A DNA stretch of 64,000 nucleotides from Anaerofilum faecale (GCA_019114265.1 DXFV01000033.1:1-64000); one strand, 5' to 3'; shown: positions 49,596 to 58,145, numbered from the stretch's first letter. Numbers and translations: made by a program. Notes: a model not told the origin generated them from the letters alone.

Positions 49596-51554
49596 TTGCA
49601 GACCTACGAAAACAGCGGCTTTTTGCCCATCCACTTCGCCGACATGAAGGCGCGCGGGTGGGACCAGCCGGACTATGTGGTCGTCACCGGCGACGCCTAC
49701 GTGGACCATCCCAGCTTTGGCCCCGCCATCATCAGCCGTATCCTGGAGGCCGAGGGCTTCCGGGTGTGCGTGCTGTCCCAGCCGGACTTCACCAGCTGTG
49801 AGAGCTTCCGGGAGTTCGGCCGCCCCCGCTGCGGCTTTTTCATCGGCGGCGGCAACGTGGACAGCATGGTGGCCCACTATTCGGTGGCCAAGGTGCGCCG
49901 CACCGAGGACGAATACACCCCCGGCGGCGTGATGGGCAAGCGCCCCGACCGCAGCGCCACCGTCTACACCCGCCTGGCCAAGCAGGCCTATCCCGACGTC
50001 CCGGTGATCCTGGGCGGCCTCGAGGCCAGCCTGCGCCGCTTTGCCCACTACGATTACTGGATGGACACCGTCCTGCCCAGCATCTGCGAGGATTCCGGCG
50101 CCGACCTGGTCAGCTTCGGCATGTCGGAGCACCAGACCCGCGCCATCGCCCACCGCCTGGCCGACGGCGAACCGGTGCAGAGCATCACCGACGTGCGCGG
50201 CACCTGCTACATGACCGACTTCGCCCACCTGCCGGCCAGCTATGTGGAGTGTGCGGGCTTTCATAAGGTCAGCACCGACAAGACGGCCTACGCCCGCGCC
50301 ACCCGCATCCAGATGGACAACCAGGACCCGGTCACCGGCCAGATCCTGGTGCAGAAGCAGAGGGAGCGGTACCTGGTGCAGAACCCGCCCGCAAAGCCGC
50401 TGAACCGCCCCCAGCTGGACGAGGTCTACGCGCTGCCCTTCACCCGCCGCTACCATCCCAGCTATGAAGCGCTGGGCGGCGTGCCGGCCATCAAGGAGGT
50501 GGAGTTCTCCATCATCCAGAACCGCGGCTGCTACGGCGGCTGCAACTTCTGCGCCATCACGATGCACCAGGGGCGGCGGGTCACCAGCCGCAGCGCCGAC
50601 AGCATCGTCAAAGAGGGCGAGCGGATCGCCGCCTCCCCCAATTTCAAGGGCTACATCCACGACGTGGGCGGCCCCACCGCCAACTTCCGCCTGCCCAGCT
50701 GCAAGGAGCAGATGACCAAGGGCATGTGCCAGGGCGGCAAAAAGTGCCTGGCGCCGTCGCCCTGTCCGCACCTGCTGGTGGACCACACCGAATATCTGTC
50801 CATCCTGCGCCGTCTGCGCGCCATCCCGGGCGTGAAAAAGGTGTTCATCCGCAGCGGCATCCGGTACGACTATCTGGTCTGGGACCCGGACGAGAGCTTT
50901 TTCCGCGAGCTGGTCAAACACCATGTGTCGGGCCAGCTGAAGGTCGCGCCGGAGCACTGTGCGCCCGGCACGCTGGCCGCGATGGGCAAGCCGCCGATCG
51001 AGGTCTACAACCGCTTTTCCAAGCGCTTTTATGAGCTCACCAAACAGGCGGGCAAGCAGCAGTACCTGGTGCCCTACCTGATGAGCAGCCACCCCGGCAG
51101 CACATTGAAGGACGCCGTCATCCTGGCGGAATATCTGTATAAAAACCACATCCGCCCCGAGCAGGTGCAGGATTTCTATCCCACGCCCGGCACCGTGTCC
51201 ACCTGTATGTACTACACCGGCCTCGATCCCTACACCCTCAAGCCCATCTTTGTGGAAAAGACGGCGGAGGGCAAGGCGATGCAGCGCGCACTGCTGCAAT
51301 ACTATGAGCCGCGCAATGCCCACAAGGTGGCCGAAGCGCTGCGCAAGGTCCACCGCGAGGACCTCATCCCGCTGCTGGCCCCGGCCGCCCTGCGCGGGCA
51401 GAAAAAAACGGTGCAGCCGGTACTCGCGCCGCGCCAGACAACCCGGAAGGGAAACACGCCCCGCAATCCGGTGGCGGTTCCCTGGAACAAGCACAAGCAA
51501 GGAGAAAAATCATGGCAAAAACCCGCCGTATCCGCAAAACGAAAAAAACGATAA
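49596..51554 (+). CDS. YgiQ family radical SAM protein
   Basis: A 652-aa protein. The N-terminal YgiQ domain (residues 1-290) starts FLPIHFADMKARGWDQPDYV. The radical SAM core has C312-xxx-C316-xx-C319 (CYGGCNFC). Further Cys occur near 370-390 (CQGGKKCLAPSPC), and the family motif KVAPEHCAPGTLAAMGKP follows. The basic C-terminal tail (KPAVSAKRKKR) is unstructured. TTG start with AAAGGAG 8 bases upstream. The function of the family is unknown; sequestration of rRNA or a metabolic role has been suggested without proof. Its end overlaps the next gene by 43 bases. Confidence 0.9.
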   Translation: MQTYENSGFLPIHFADMKARGWDQPDYVVVTGDAYVDHPSFGPAIISRILEAEGFRVCVLSQPDFTSCESFREFGRPRCGFFIGGGNVDSMVAHYSVAKVRRTEDEYTPGGVMGKRPDRSATVYTRLAKQAYPDVPVILGGLEASLRRFAHYDYWMDTVLPSICEDSGADLVSFGMSEHQTRAIAHRLADGEPVQSITDVRGTCYMTDFAHLPASYVECAGFHKVSTDKTAYARATRIQMDNQDPVTGQILVQKQRERYLVQNPPAKPLNRPQLDEVYALPFTRRYHPSYEALGGVPAIKEVEFSIIQNRGCYGGCNFCAITMHQGRRVTSRSADSIVKEGERIAASPNFKGYIHDVGGPTANFRLPSCKEQMTKGMCQGGKKCLAPSPCPHLLVDHTEYLSILRRLRAIPGVKKVFIRSGIRYDYLVWDPDESFFRELVKHHVSGQLKVAPEHCAPGTLAAMGKPPIEVYNRFSKRFYELTKQAGKQQYLVPYLMSSHPGSTLKDAVILAEYLYKNHIRPEQVQDFYPTPGTVSTCMYYTGLDPYTLKPIFVEKTAEGKAMQRALLQYYEPRNAHKVAEALRKVHREDLIPLLAPAALRGQKKTVQPVLAPRQTTRKGNTPRNPVAVPWNKHKQGEKSWQKPAVSAKRKKR

Positions 51555-52486
51555 GCATCGCAGCCGTGGTGGTGCTGGCCGTCCTGTGGGTGGCCGGCAA
51601 CGCCGCCGCCTACACCCTGCGCACCGGCAGCTTTCCCACCATCGACCAGCTGCTGGGCCAGCTGGGGCTGTCGGACGCGCGCCCGGTGAGCGGCTCGATC
51701 CCCACCGAGGCCAGCCTGCACTTCATCGACGTGGGCCAGGGCGATTCCACCCTCATCCTCAGCGACGGCCATGCCTGCCTGGTGGACGCGGGCGAGGTCG
51801 ACCAGGGCCAGACGGTGGTGAACTATCTGAACGCCGTGGGTGTGGACAAGCTGGATTATCTGGTGATGACCCACCCGCATTCCGACCACATCGGCGGGAT
51901 GCAAAAGGTGCTGGAACAGATGGAGGTGGACACCGTTCTGCTGCCCGACTTCACCCTCGCGCCCACCCCCACCACCAGCGTCTTTGAGCGCACCCTGAAC
52001 GCCATCGACCAGAACGGCGCCGAGGCCGTCACCGCCCAGGCGGGCCAGATCTATCCGCTGGGCCAGGGCGAGTTCAAGGTGCTGGGCGCCGGGATCGAGA
52101 CCGACGACTACAACAACCTGTCGCTGGTGCTGCGGTTCGACCTGCCGGGCGTCAGCCTGCTGTGCAGCGGCGACGCGGAGGCAGAGGTGGAGCGCGCGCT
52201 GCTCAGCGAGGGCGCATGGCTGGGCGCGGATGTCTTTCAGGCAGGGCATCACGGCTCCTCCACCTCCAACTCGCCGGAGTTCGTGCAGGCCATTTCCCCC
52301 AGATATATGGTGGTATCCTGCGGGCAGGACAACTCCTACGGCCACCCGCACGCCGAAACGCTGCAAACCGCCCGCCAGGTGGGCGCGGAGGTGCTGCGCA
52401 CCGACGAGCTGGGCAGCATCGTGATCTATCCCGAAGACAGCGCCCTGACGGTGGAGACCACAGCGGAAGGGGATGCCGCCGCATGA
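51512..52486 (+). CDS. ComEC/Rec2-like MBL-fold hydrolase, membrane-anchored
   Basis: A 324-aa protein: a basic start (KTRRIRKTKKT), one membrane anchor (about 14-34), then an extracellular metallo-beta-lactamase domain. The metal motif is THPHSDHIGG (HxHxDH), followed by DYNNLSLVLRFD, LLCSGDAEAEVE and FQAGHHGSSTSNSPEF, as in the C-terminal domain of ComEC. The DNA channel part is absent. Such free domains are proposed nucleases or phosphodiesterases acting outside the cell. AAGGAG lies 8 bases before the ATG. Coupled to the DUF3006 gene. Confidence 0.9.
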   Translation: MAKTRRIRKTKKTISIAAVVVLAVLWVAGNAAAYTLRTGSFPTIDQLLGQLGLSDARPVSGSIPTEASLHFIDVGQGDSTLILSDGHACLVDAGEVDQGQTVVNYLNAVGVDKLDYLVMTHPHSDHIGGMQKVLEQMEVDTVLLPDFTLAPTPTTSVFERTLNAIDQNGAEAVTAQAGQIYPLGQGEFKVLGAGIETDDYNNLSLVLRFDLPGVSLLCSGDAEAEVERALLSEGAWLGADVFQAGHHGSSTSNSPEFVQAISPRYMVVSCGQDNSYGHPHAETLQTARQVGAEVLRTDELGSIVIYPEDSALTVETTAEGDAAA

Positions 52487-52704
52487 TGGTCCTGGACCGC
52501 ATCGAGGAGGGCAAACTGGTCCTGCTGGACGACGCCGGGCACAAAACCGAGCTTCTGCCCGATGCGGTGTCCGGGCCGTATGCCGAGGGGGATGTGATGG
52601 TCCCTGCGCCGGACGGCCGCTGGCAGGCAGACCCGGCCGCCACCGCACGGCGGCGGGAGCAGAACGCCCGGCTTTTGGAAAAGGTTTTGCGGCGCGGCCG
52701 ATAA
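52483..52704 (+). CDS. DUF3006 family protein
   Basis: A 73-aa protein whose ATG overlaps the preceding stop (ATGA). The pattern VLDRIEEGKLVLLDDAGHKT ... GPYAEGDVMVPAPDGRW is that of DUF3006, a small beta-barrel-like domain commonly encoded after ComEC-like hydrolases. Unknown role; the strict coupling suggests a cytoplasmic partner or regulator of the hydrolase. Confidence 0.8.
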   Translation: MMVLDRIEEGKLVLLDDAGHKTELLPDAVSGPYAEGDVMVPAPDGRWQADPAATARRREQNARLLEKVLRRGR

Positions 52705-52741
52705 AAGGCGCCGCTTTTGAGAGAGGAAAGGGGAAGAGAGT

Positions 52742-53599
52742 ATGTTCATTTCACGTTTGTACCAGCAGAAGGACTGCGTTTTTTCGCTGGAGGTGTTCCC
52801 GCCCAAGCAGGCGGCCAGCCTGGAAAAGCTGTACGGCAGCCTCGCGCAGATGGTGCAGCTGCACCCGGATTTCATCAGCGTCACCTACGGCGCGGGCGGC
52901 AGTGCACAGGGAGCCACCTGTGAGATCGCCGGCCATATTCAGAACCAGCTGGGCATCCCGGCGCTGGCGCACCTCACCTGTGTGGGGGCCACCCCGGCGG
53001 GCATCGGCGCGGTGCTGGACAGGCTGCACGGCGCGGGCGTCCACAATGTGCTGGCGCTGCGGGGCGACGCAAACCCCGACCTGCCCTTCAGCACCGACTA
53101 CCCCCACGCCAGCCACCTGGCCGACGCCATCACCCGGCGCGGCGGGTTCTGCGTGGCGGGCGCCTGCTACCCCGAAGGCCACCCCGAAGCCCCCACCCTC
53201 GCGGCCGACGTGGAGAACCTGAAATACAAGGTGGACGCCGGCGCCGATCTGCTGGTGACCCAGCTGTTTTTCGACAATGTACATTACTATCGGTTCCTGA
53301 ACCTTGCCCGGAAAAAGGGCATCACGGTGCCGGTGTCGGCGGGCGTGATGCCTATCGTGAACCGCCGCCAGATCGAGCGCACGGTGGCGCTCTCCTCGGC
53401 CAGCCTGCCGCACGCGTTCACCAGGATGATCTCCCGCTGGCAGAACGACGAGCAGGGCCTGTTCGAGGCGGGCATCGAGTACGCGGTGGGCCAGCTGCGC
53501 GACCTGATCGAGAGCGGCGCCGACGGCGTGCATCTGTATGCCATGAACAACCCCACCGTCGCCGCCCGGGTGTATGAAGGCATCCGCGACCTGCTGTAA
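52742..53599 (+). CDS. metF: 5,10-methylenetetrahydrofolate reductase
   Basis: FAD enzyme making 5-methyl-THF for methionine synthesis. It is 285 aa. The TIM-barrel signatures FSLEVFPPKQAASLEKLYGS, FISVTYGAGGSAQG, HLTCVGATPAGIGAVLDRL, VLALRGDANPD and TQLFFDNVHYYRF are complete. It is the first gene of metF / activation domain / metH. GAAAGGGGAAGAG SD. No riboswitch or T box is visible in the 37-base gap before it; the operon may be transcribed from further upstream. Confidence 0.95.
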   Translation: MFISRLYQQKDCVFSLEVFPPKQAASLEKLYGSLAQMVQLHPDFISVTYGAGGSAQGATCEIAGHIQNQLGIPALAHLTCVGATPAGIGAVLDRLHGAGVHNVLALRGDANPDLPFSTDYPHASHLADAITRRGGFCVAGACYPEGHPEAPTLAADVENLKYKVDAGADLLVTQLFFDNVHYYRFLNLARKKGITVPVSAGVMPIVNRRQIERTVALSSASLPHAFTRMISRWQNDEQGLFEAGIEYAVGQLRDLIESGADGVHLYAMNNPTVAARVYEGIRDLL

Positions 53600-53616
53600 A
53601 AGGGGAGGGGAACGCC

Positions 53617-54300
53617 ATGCAGCTTGCGCTGCCCGATTCGCTGCCGCTGGACGGGATCTGCCGGGGGATGGGCCAGCCGGCCGATGTCCCCGCCGATGCG
53701 CCCACCCTCGCGCTGGCCGCCGAAGCCGCTGCCCGGGTGCTGGCCGCCGCCCGCCCGCTGGCGGTGTGGCGGATGCTGCCGGTGCAGTGGGAGGACAAAA
53801 CGCCGCGGCTGGCCGGGACCGCCCTGCCCGGCCGGGACATCGCATTGCACCTGCGCGGCTGCGACGAATGCGCGGTGCTGGCGGTGACGCTGGGCGCCGG
53901 GTGCGACCAGCTCCTGCGCCGCCTCTCGGCCGGGCAGGTGGCGCTGGCCGCCGCCGCCGATTCCGCCGCCAGCCTGCTGGTGGAGCAGATGGCCGACCAG
54001 GCCGAAGCCGCCGTCCGCGCCGCACTGCCGCCGGGGCGGTATCTCACCGGCCGCTATTCGCCCGGCTATGGGGATCTCCCGCTGGCTTTGCAGCCGTTCG
54101 TGGCCGAGCTGGTCAACGCCCGCCGCGCCGTGGGGCTGGCGGTGTCGTCCGCCGGCATCCTCACCCCCCGCAAGAGCATCACCGCGCTGCTGGGCGCGTC
54201 CGACCACCCCGTGAAAGGGCATCGGGCGGGCTGTGCGCACTGCGCGCTGCGCGATACCTGTCAATACCGCAAGGAGGGAACCACCTGTGCAGATCAATGA
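53617..54300 (+). CDS. Methionine synthase activation (reactivation) domain protein
   Basis: A 227-aa stand-alone version of the C-terminal AdoMet-binding domain of MetH. Its tell-tale motif is RYSPGYGDLPLALQPF; DECAVLAVTLGAGCDQLLRR and SAGILTPRKSITALLG also fit. A C-terminal Cys cluster (HRAGCAHCALRDTCQY) may hold a cluster or zinc. It should reduce and remethylate oxidised cobalamin on the MetH next door in trans. AGGGGAGGGG SD. It overlaps metH by 14 bases. Confidence 0.9.
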   Translation: MQLALPDSLPLDGICRGMGQPADVPADAPTLALAAEAAARVLAAARPLAVWRMLPVQWEDKTPRLAGTALPGRDIALHLRGCDECAVLAVTLGAGCDQLLRRLSAGQVALAAAADSAASLLVEQMADQAEAAVRAALPPGRYLTGRYSPGYGDLPLALQPFVAELVNARRAVGLAVSSAGILTPRKSITALLGASDHPVKGHRAGCAHCALRDTCQYRKEGTTCADQ

Positions 54301-56653
54301 ACTGTTCTCGTCCGGCCGCTTTGTGCTGCTGGACGGCGGCATGGGCACCATGCTGCAAAAAATGGGCCTGGCCCCGGGCGCACGTCCCGAGCTGCTGGCC
54401 GTCACCGACCCCGCGCTGCTGGGCCGGGTGCACGCCGCCTACATCGAGGCGGGCGCCGACGTCCTCTATGCCAACACCTTCGGTGCGTCGCCCCGCAAGC
54501 TGGAGGGCAGCGGCTGCACCGCCCCGCAGCTGATCGGCGCTGCGCTGGACGTTGCCCGCGAAGCCGCCCGGGCGTCCGGCGCATGGGTGGCGCTGGACAT
54601 CGGCCCCCTCGGCGAGCTGCTGGCCCCGTCCGGCACGCTGGATTTCGAGGACGCGGTGGAGCAGTTCGCCTGCATGGTGCGGGCCGGGCGGGACAAAGCC
54701 GACCTCATCGTCATCGAAACGATGACCGACCTGCAGGAGGCGCGCGCCGCCCTGCTGGCCGCCAAAGAAAACAGCACCCTGCCGGTGCTGGTGTCGATGA
54801 GCTTCGAGGAGAACGGCCGCACCTTCACCGGCTGCACCGTCGAATCCTTCGCCGCCGTCATCGGCGGGATGGGGGCGGACGGCCTGGGCATCAACTGCTC
54901 GCTGGGCCCGGTGCAGATCCTGCCGCTGGCAAAGCGCCTGTGCGAGAGCGCCCCGGAGGGCAGGCTGGTATTCGTCAAGCCCAACGCCGGCCTGCCCGAC
55001 CCCGCCACCGGGGAGTACGCCCTCTCCGCCGCCGATTTCGCCGCCCAGATGCAGCCCTATGCCGCGCTGGGCGTGGGCGCGCTGGGCGGCTGCTGCGGCA
55101 CCGCCCCCGACCACATCCGCGCCCTGTCGAAGGCCCTGTCCAGCCTTGCTCCGGTTTCCCGCACACCGGAAAAGCGCAGCATCCTGTGCAGCGCCACCAC
55201 AGTGGTGGACGCCGCCGACGCGGTGGTGGTGGGCGAGCGCATCAACCCCACCGGCAAAAAACGGTTCCAGCAGGCACTGCGGGAAGGGGATATGGACTAT
55301 ATCCTCACCCAGGCGGTGTCCCAGGCCGACGCCGGGGCCCAGATGCTGGACGTGAACGTGGGCCTGCCCGGTACCGACGAGCCTGCCATGATGCAGCGCA
55401 CGGTGGAGGCTTTGCAGGGGGTGGTGGACCTGCCGCTGCAGCTGGACTCCACCAGCCCGGAGGCGCTGGCGCGGGGCCTGCGCCGGTACTGCGGCAAGGC
55501 GCTGGTCAACTCGGTGAACGGCAAACAGGAGGTGCTGGACAGCATCCTCCCGCTCTGCCGCAAATACGGCGCGGCGGTCATCGGCTTGACGCTGGACGAG
55601 AACGGCATCCCATCCACCGCCGAGGGCCGCGTGGCCATTGCGCGGCGCATCGTGCAGGCGGCGGCGGGATACGGCATTCCCGCGCGCGACGTCTACATCG
55701 ACTGCCTCACCCTCACGGTCAGCGCCCAGCAGGACGAGGCGATGGAAACCCTCCGGGCGCTCTCCACCTGCAAGCGGGAGCTGGGCGTGCGCACCGTGCT
55801 GGGCGTGTCGAATATCAGTTTCGGCCTGCCCTGCCGCGGCCACCTGAACGCCGCCTTCTACACAATGGCGCTGGCGGCCGGCCTGGATCTGGCCATCATC
55901 AACCCCAACGCCGAGGGCATGATGGCGGCGGTGTCCGCCTTCCGGGTGCTCACCGGGCGGGATGCGCAGGCCGCCGCCTACATTGCCCGCTATGCCGACG
56001 CCGCCCCGGCGCAGGCTTCCTCCGCACCCGGTGCGATGGGCCTGGCCGAAGCGGTGGAGAAGGGCCTGAAGGCGGAAGCTGCCCAGGCGGCCAAAGCGCT
56101 GCTGGCGGCCACCGAGCCGCTGGAGGTGGTGAACGGCACCCTGATCCCGGCGCTGGACCGGGTGGGGCAGCGGTTCGAGCAGGGCACCCTGTACCTGCCG
56201 CAGCTGCTGCAGGCCGCCACCGCCGCCCAGGCGGCCTTTGAGCTGGTCAAGCAGGCCATTGCCGCCGCCGGCGCCGAGCAGGTCAGCCGCGGCCGCATCG
56301 TGCTGGCCACCGTGCAGGGGGACATCCACGACATCGGCAAGAACATCGTCAAGGTGATTCTGGAAAACTACGGCTATGCCGTCACCGACCTCGGCCGCGA
56401 CGTCGCCCCCGAGCGGGTGGTGCGGGCGGTCCGGGAGACGGGAGCGCCGCTGGTGGGGCTGTCGGCCCTGATGACCACCACGCTGCCCGCAATGGCCGAG
56501 ACCATCCGCCAGCTGCGCGCGGCAAACCTGCCCTGCAAGGTGGTGGTGGGCGGCGCGGTGCTCACGCCGGAGTACGCCGCCGAGATGGGCGCGGATTTCT
56601 ATGCAAAGGACGCCAAACAGAGCGCCGACATCGCCAACGAGATCTTCGCCTGA
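54287..56653 (+). CDS. metH: Cobalamin-dependent methionine synthase, short form
   Basis: Transfers methyl from 5-methyl-THF to homocysteine via cobalamin. It is 788 aa, shorter than the roughly 1,200 aa of E. coli MetH, because the reactivation domain is missing. Domains are homocysteine (1-290; zinc ligands C204 in GINCS and C269-C270 in GGCCGT), pterin (305-570; VGERINPTGKKRFQQALREG), and cobalamin cap plus B12 (590-788; DIHDIG with the cobalt ligand H681). The GTG at 54287 follows AAGGAGGG by 8 bases. The missing domain is supplied by the gene just upstream. Confidence 0.95.
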   Translation: MQINELFSSGRFVLLDGGMGTMLQKMGLAPGARPELLAVTDPALLGRVHAAYIEAGADVLYANTFGASPRKLEGSGCTAPQLIGAALDVAREAARASGAWVALDIGPLGELLAPSGTLDFEDAVEQFACMVRAGRDKADLIVIETMTDLQEARAALLAAKENSTLPVLVSMSFEENGRTFTGCTVESFAAVIGGMGADGLGINCSLGPVQILPLAKRLCESAPEGRLVFVKPNAGLPDPATGEYALSAADFAAQMQPYAALGVGALGGCCGTAPDHIRALSKALSSLAPVSRTPEKRSILCSATTVVDAADAVVVGERINPTGKKRFQQALREGDMDYILTQAVSQADAGAQMLDVNVGLPGTDEPAMMQRTVEALQGVVDLPLQLDSTSPEALARGLRRYCGKALVNSVNGKQEVLDSILPLCRKYGAAVIGLTLDENGIPSTAEGRVAIARRIVQAAAGYGIPARDVYIDCLTLTVSAQQDEAMETLRALSTCKRELGVRTVLGVSNISFGLPCRGHLNAAFYTMALAAGLDLAIINPNAEGMMAAVSAFRVLTGRDAQAAAYIARYADAAPAQASSAPGAMGLAEAVEKGLKAEAAQAAKALLAATEPLEVVNGTLIPALDRVGQRFEQGTLYLPQLLQAATAAQAAFELVKQAIAAAGAEQVSRGRIVLATVQGDIHDIGKNIVKVILENYGYAVTDLGRDVAPERVVRAVRETGAPLVGLSALMTTTLPAMAETIRQLRAANLPCKVVVGGAVLTPEYAAEMGADFYAKDAKQSADIANEIFA

Positions 56654-56666
56654 TGCATACAACAGA

Positions 56667-56711
56667 AACCCCGCCCGCTCTGGCATCGCGCACAGAGCGG
56701 GCGGGGTTTTG
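56667..56711 (+). terminator. Rho-independent terminator after metH
   Basis: Perfect 16-bp arms starting AACCCCGCCCGCTCTG are followed by TTTTGCC. Confidence 0.9.
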
Positions 56712-56721
56712 CCGGGATTGA

Positions 56722-56766
56722 AAAAACAAAAAGCAAAAGCGCCCAGCCAAACGACTGAGCGCTTTT
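56722..56766 (-). terminator. Terminator of the tRNA-Asp-tRNA-Thr unit
   Basis: On the minus strand a stem AAGCGCTCAG/CTGGGCGCTT is followed by TTGCTTTTTG, 1 base after the encoded CCA of tRNA-Thr. Confidence 0.85.
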
Positions 56767-56767
56767 T

Positions 56768-56843
56768 TGGAGCTGCTAATGCGATTCGAACGCACGACCT
56801 CATCCTTACCAAGGATGTGCTCTGCCTGCTGAGCTATAGCAGC
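56768..56843 (-). tRNA. tRNA-Thr (anticodon GGT)
   Basis: 76 nt with encoded CCA. Acceptor GCTGCTA/TAGCAGC; anticodon arm CATCC-TTGGTAA-GGATG; T arm GTGCG-TTCGAAT-CGCAT. Reads ACC and ACU. Confidence 0.95.
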
Positions 56844-56846
56844 AAA

Positions 56847-56923
56847 TGGCGACCCGGATGGGGCTCGAACCCACGACCTCCAGCGTGACAGGCTGGCGTA
56901 CTAACCGACTGTACTACCGGGCC
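56847..56923 (-). tRNA. tRNA-Asp (anticodon GTC)
   Basis: 77 nt with encoded CCA. Acceptor GGCCCGG/CCGGGTC; anticodon arm CCAGC-CTGTCAC-GCTGG; discriminator G. Transcribed first, with tRNA-Thr 3 bases behind. Confidence 0.95.
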
Positions 56924-56954
56924 ACTTGCGTGCCGCACACTTGCGACGCTGTAT

Positions 56955-56983
56955 ATTATAGCGAACCTGTGCGCAAAAGTCAA
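56955..56983 (-). promoter_or_regulatory. Promoter of the tRNA-Asp-tRNA-Thr unit
   Basis: On the minus strand TTGACT-N17-TATAAT; an A/T-tract block lies just upstream (56984-57038). Confidence 0.88.
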
Positions 56984-57038
56984 CAGCTTTTTTTGAAAAA
57001 AGCCAAAAAAATATTTTTCAAAAAATTTGGCAAAAGGG

Positions 57039-57067
57039 TTGACAAAACTTCCTTTTTCGTGTATCCT
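57039..57067 (+). promoter_or_regulatory. Promoter of tRNA-Trp
   Basis: TTGACA-N17-TATCCT lies 41 bases before the tRNA and shares the same A/T-rich upstream block with the divergent tRNA promoter. Confidence 0.8.
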
Positions 57068-57107
57068 AATGGAGCACTCGCGAGAGCGCACAGAACAAAT
57101 GGAATAA

Positions 57108-57183
57108 AGGGGTATAGCTCAGTTGGTAGAGCAGCGGTCTCCAAAACCGCGTGCCGAGGGTTCGAATCCTTCTGCCCCTGCCA
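57108..57183 (+). tRNA. tRNA-Trp (anticodon CCA)
   Basis: 76 nt with encoded CCA. Acceptor AGGGGTA/TGCCCCT; anticodon arm GCGGT-CTCCAAA-ACCGC; T loop TTCGAAT; discriminator G. Confidence 0.96.
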
Positions 57184-57184
57184 G

Positions 57185-57223
57185 AACGGCGGCGAGAACA
57201 ACAGGTTCCCGCCGCCGTTTTTT
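57185..57223 (+). terminator. Rho-independent terminator after tRNA-Trp
   Basis: A 15-bp stem AACGGCGGCGAGAAC with GGTTCCCGCCGCCGTT (one bulge) is followed by TTTT. Confidence 0.88.
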
Positions 57224-57356
57224 GCAAAAATCCCGCGGGGAACGCTGCCGGGATCTTCGTCTGCCAAAAAATGCTGTGCCCGCTTTTGCGCTGTTTCGAC
57301 GGCCTGTCCGTGCTATACTGTGTCCACACAGCACAGCCGGAAAGGAGGGACGAACG

Positions 57357-57608
57357 ATGCCGCGCGGAGTGAGAAAGCAGGTGGAATACACCGGAAAGGC
57401 CGCCAAAGCGCAGGAAAAGGTGCTTCGCTTGCAGGAGGAACTGCAGCAGGCACGCCAGGAGCTGAAAGCGGCCTACCGCGAACAGCTGCGGGAAGAAAAG
57501 GCGGCGGCAGGCAAAAAGGCCAAGGAAGACCAGGCCATCCTGCTGCGTGCCTTCAAGAATTCCGGCAAAAGCGTGGAGGAGGTCCTCCAGGCCATCGGCG
57601 CCCAGTGA
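57357..57608 (+). CDS. Small basic coiled-coil protein, unknown
   Basis: An 83-aa protein, almost entirely charged helix rich in Lys, Glu, Ala and Gln (AKAQEKVLRLQEELQQARQE, ELKAAYREQLREEKAAAGKK). A small C-terminal motif follows (AFKNSGKSVEEVLQAIGAQ) that looks like a short DNA- or protein-binding helix pair. A coiled coil is likely. AAAGGAGGG lies 6 bases before the ATG. It has its own terminator and stands alone after tRNA-Trp. No family recognised. Confidence 0.7.
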   Translation: MPRGVRKQVEYTGKAAKAQEKVLRLQEELQQARQELKAAYREQLREEKAAAGKKAKEDQAILLRAFKNSGKSVEEVLQAIGAQ

Positions 57609-57609
57609 A

Positions 57610-57653
57610 ACAGGCGGCTGCCCCGGCAAAACGGGCGCGGCCGTCTGTTTTTG
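57610..57653 (+). terminator. Terminator after the coiled-coil gene
   Basis: Arms ACAGGCGGC/GCCGTCTGT (one wobble) enclose a further CCCG/CGGG pair and are followed by TTTTTG. Confidence 0.8.
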
Positions 57654-57654
57654 T

Positions 57655-57682
57655 TTGCAGGCGCGGGAAAATATGGTATACT
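57655..57682 (+). promoter_or_regulatory. Sigma-A promoter for the 57743 gene cluster
   Basis: TTGCAG-N16-TATACT lies 60 bases before the ATG. Confidence 0.65.
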
Positions 57683-57742
57683 ATATACGCATACAAAGCA
57701 AAATACTGTGCCCCCGGCGGCACGCAAAAGGAGATATCGCAG

Positions 57743-58132
57743 ATGGCTGCAATCGAAACGAAACAGCTGGTGCCCAAGGGCTGCGCCGCGCTGTGCTATG
57801 AAAGGGAAGGCAACACCAAATTCCGCGACCGCGTCACCGTGTTCTACGACGGCAAGCTGGTGTTCGAGCGCTTCTGCTGGGGCGAGGCGGCCGGCCTGGT
57901 CTTTGCCGCCTGGGCCGACGGCGTCGGGGCGGACGGAACCATCCAGTGGCGGCGTCCCTTCGACGCGGCGGTGAAGGAGGACGCACTGCCCCAAACGGTC
58001 TGCGAGGCCTCCCGCGACGCGCTGCGCTTCGACGGCCAGCCCGCCCGCTGGCTGCTGGAGGACACCAAAAAGTCCGACCCCATCCACGGCTATTCCGGCC
58101 TCAAGGTGCTGCTGGGCCGTCTGTTCGGGTAA
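57743..58132 (+). CDS. Hypothetical protein
   Basis: A 129-aa soluble protein with no signal peptide or membrane helix. It has a compact alpha/beta look (VPKGCAALCYEREGNTKFRD, RVTVFYDGKLVFERFCWGEA, CEASRDALRFDGQPARWLLE). No catalytic motif and no family are recognised. AAAAGGAG lies 9 bases before the ATG. First of a probable three-gene run with the C_GCAxxG_C_C protein (13 bases on) and the DUF378 protein. Confidence 0.72.
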   Translation: MAAIETKQLVPKGCAALCYEREGNTKFRDRVTVFYDGKLVFERFCWGEAAGLVFAAWADGVGADGTIQWRRPFDAAVKEDALPQTVCEASRDALRFDGQPARWLLEDTKKSDPIHGYSGLKVLLGRLFG

Positions 58133-58145
58133 AGGAGATGCGCAG

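Noticed and set aside
52705..52741. Cobalamin or SAM riboswitch before metF-metH
   Set aside because: The gap is only 37 bases, with no B12-box or S-box sequence.
54179..56812. Open frame of 877 codons antisense to metH
   Set aside because: Same GC shadow effect; no SD, and it crosses the metH terminator.
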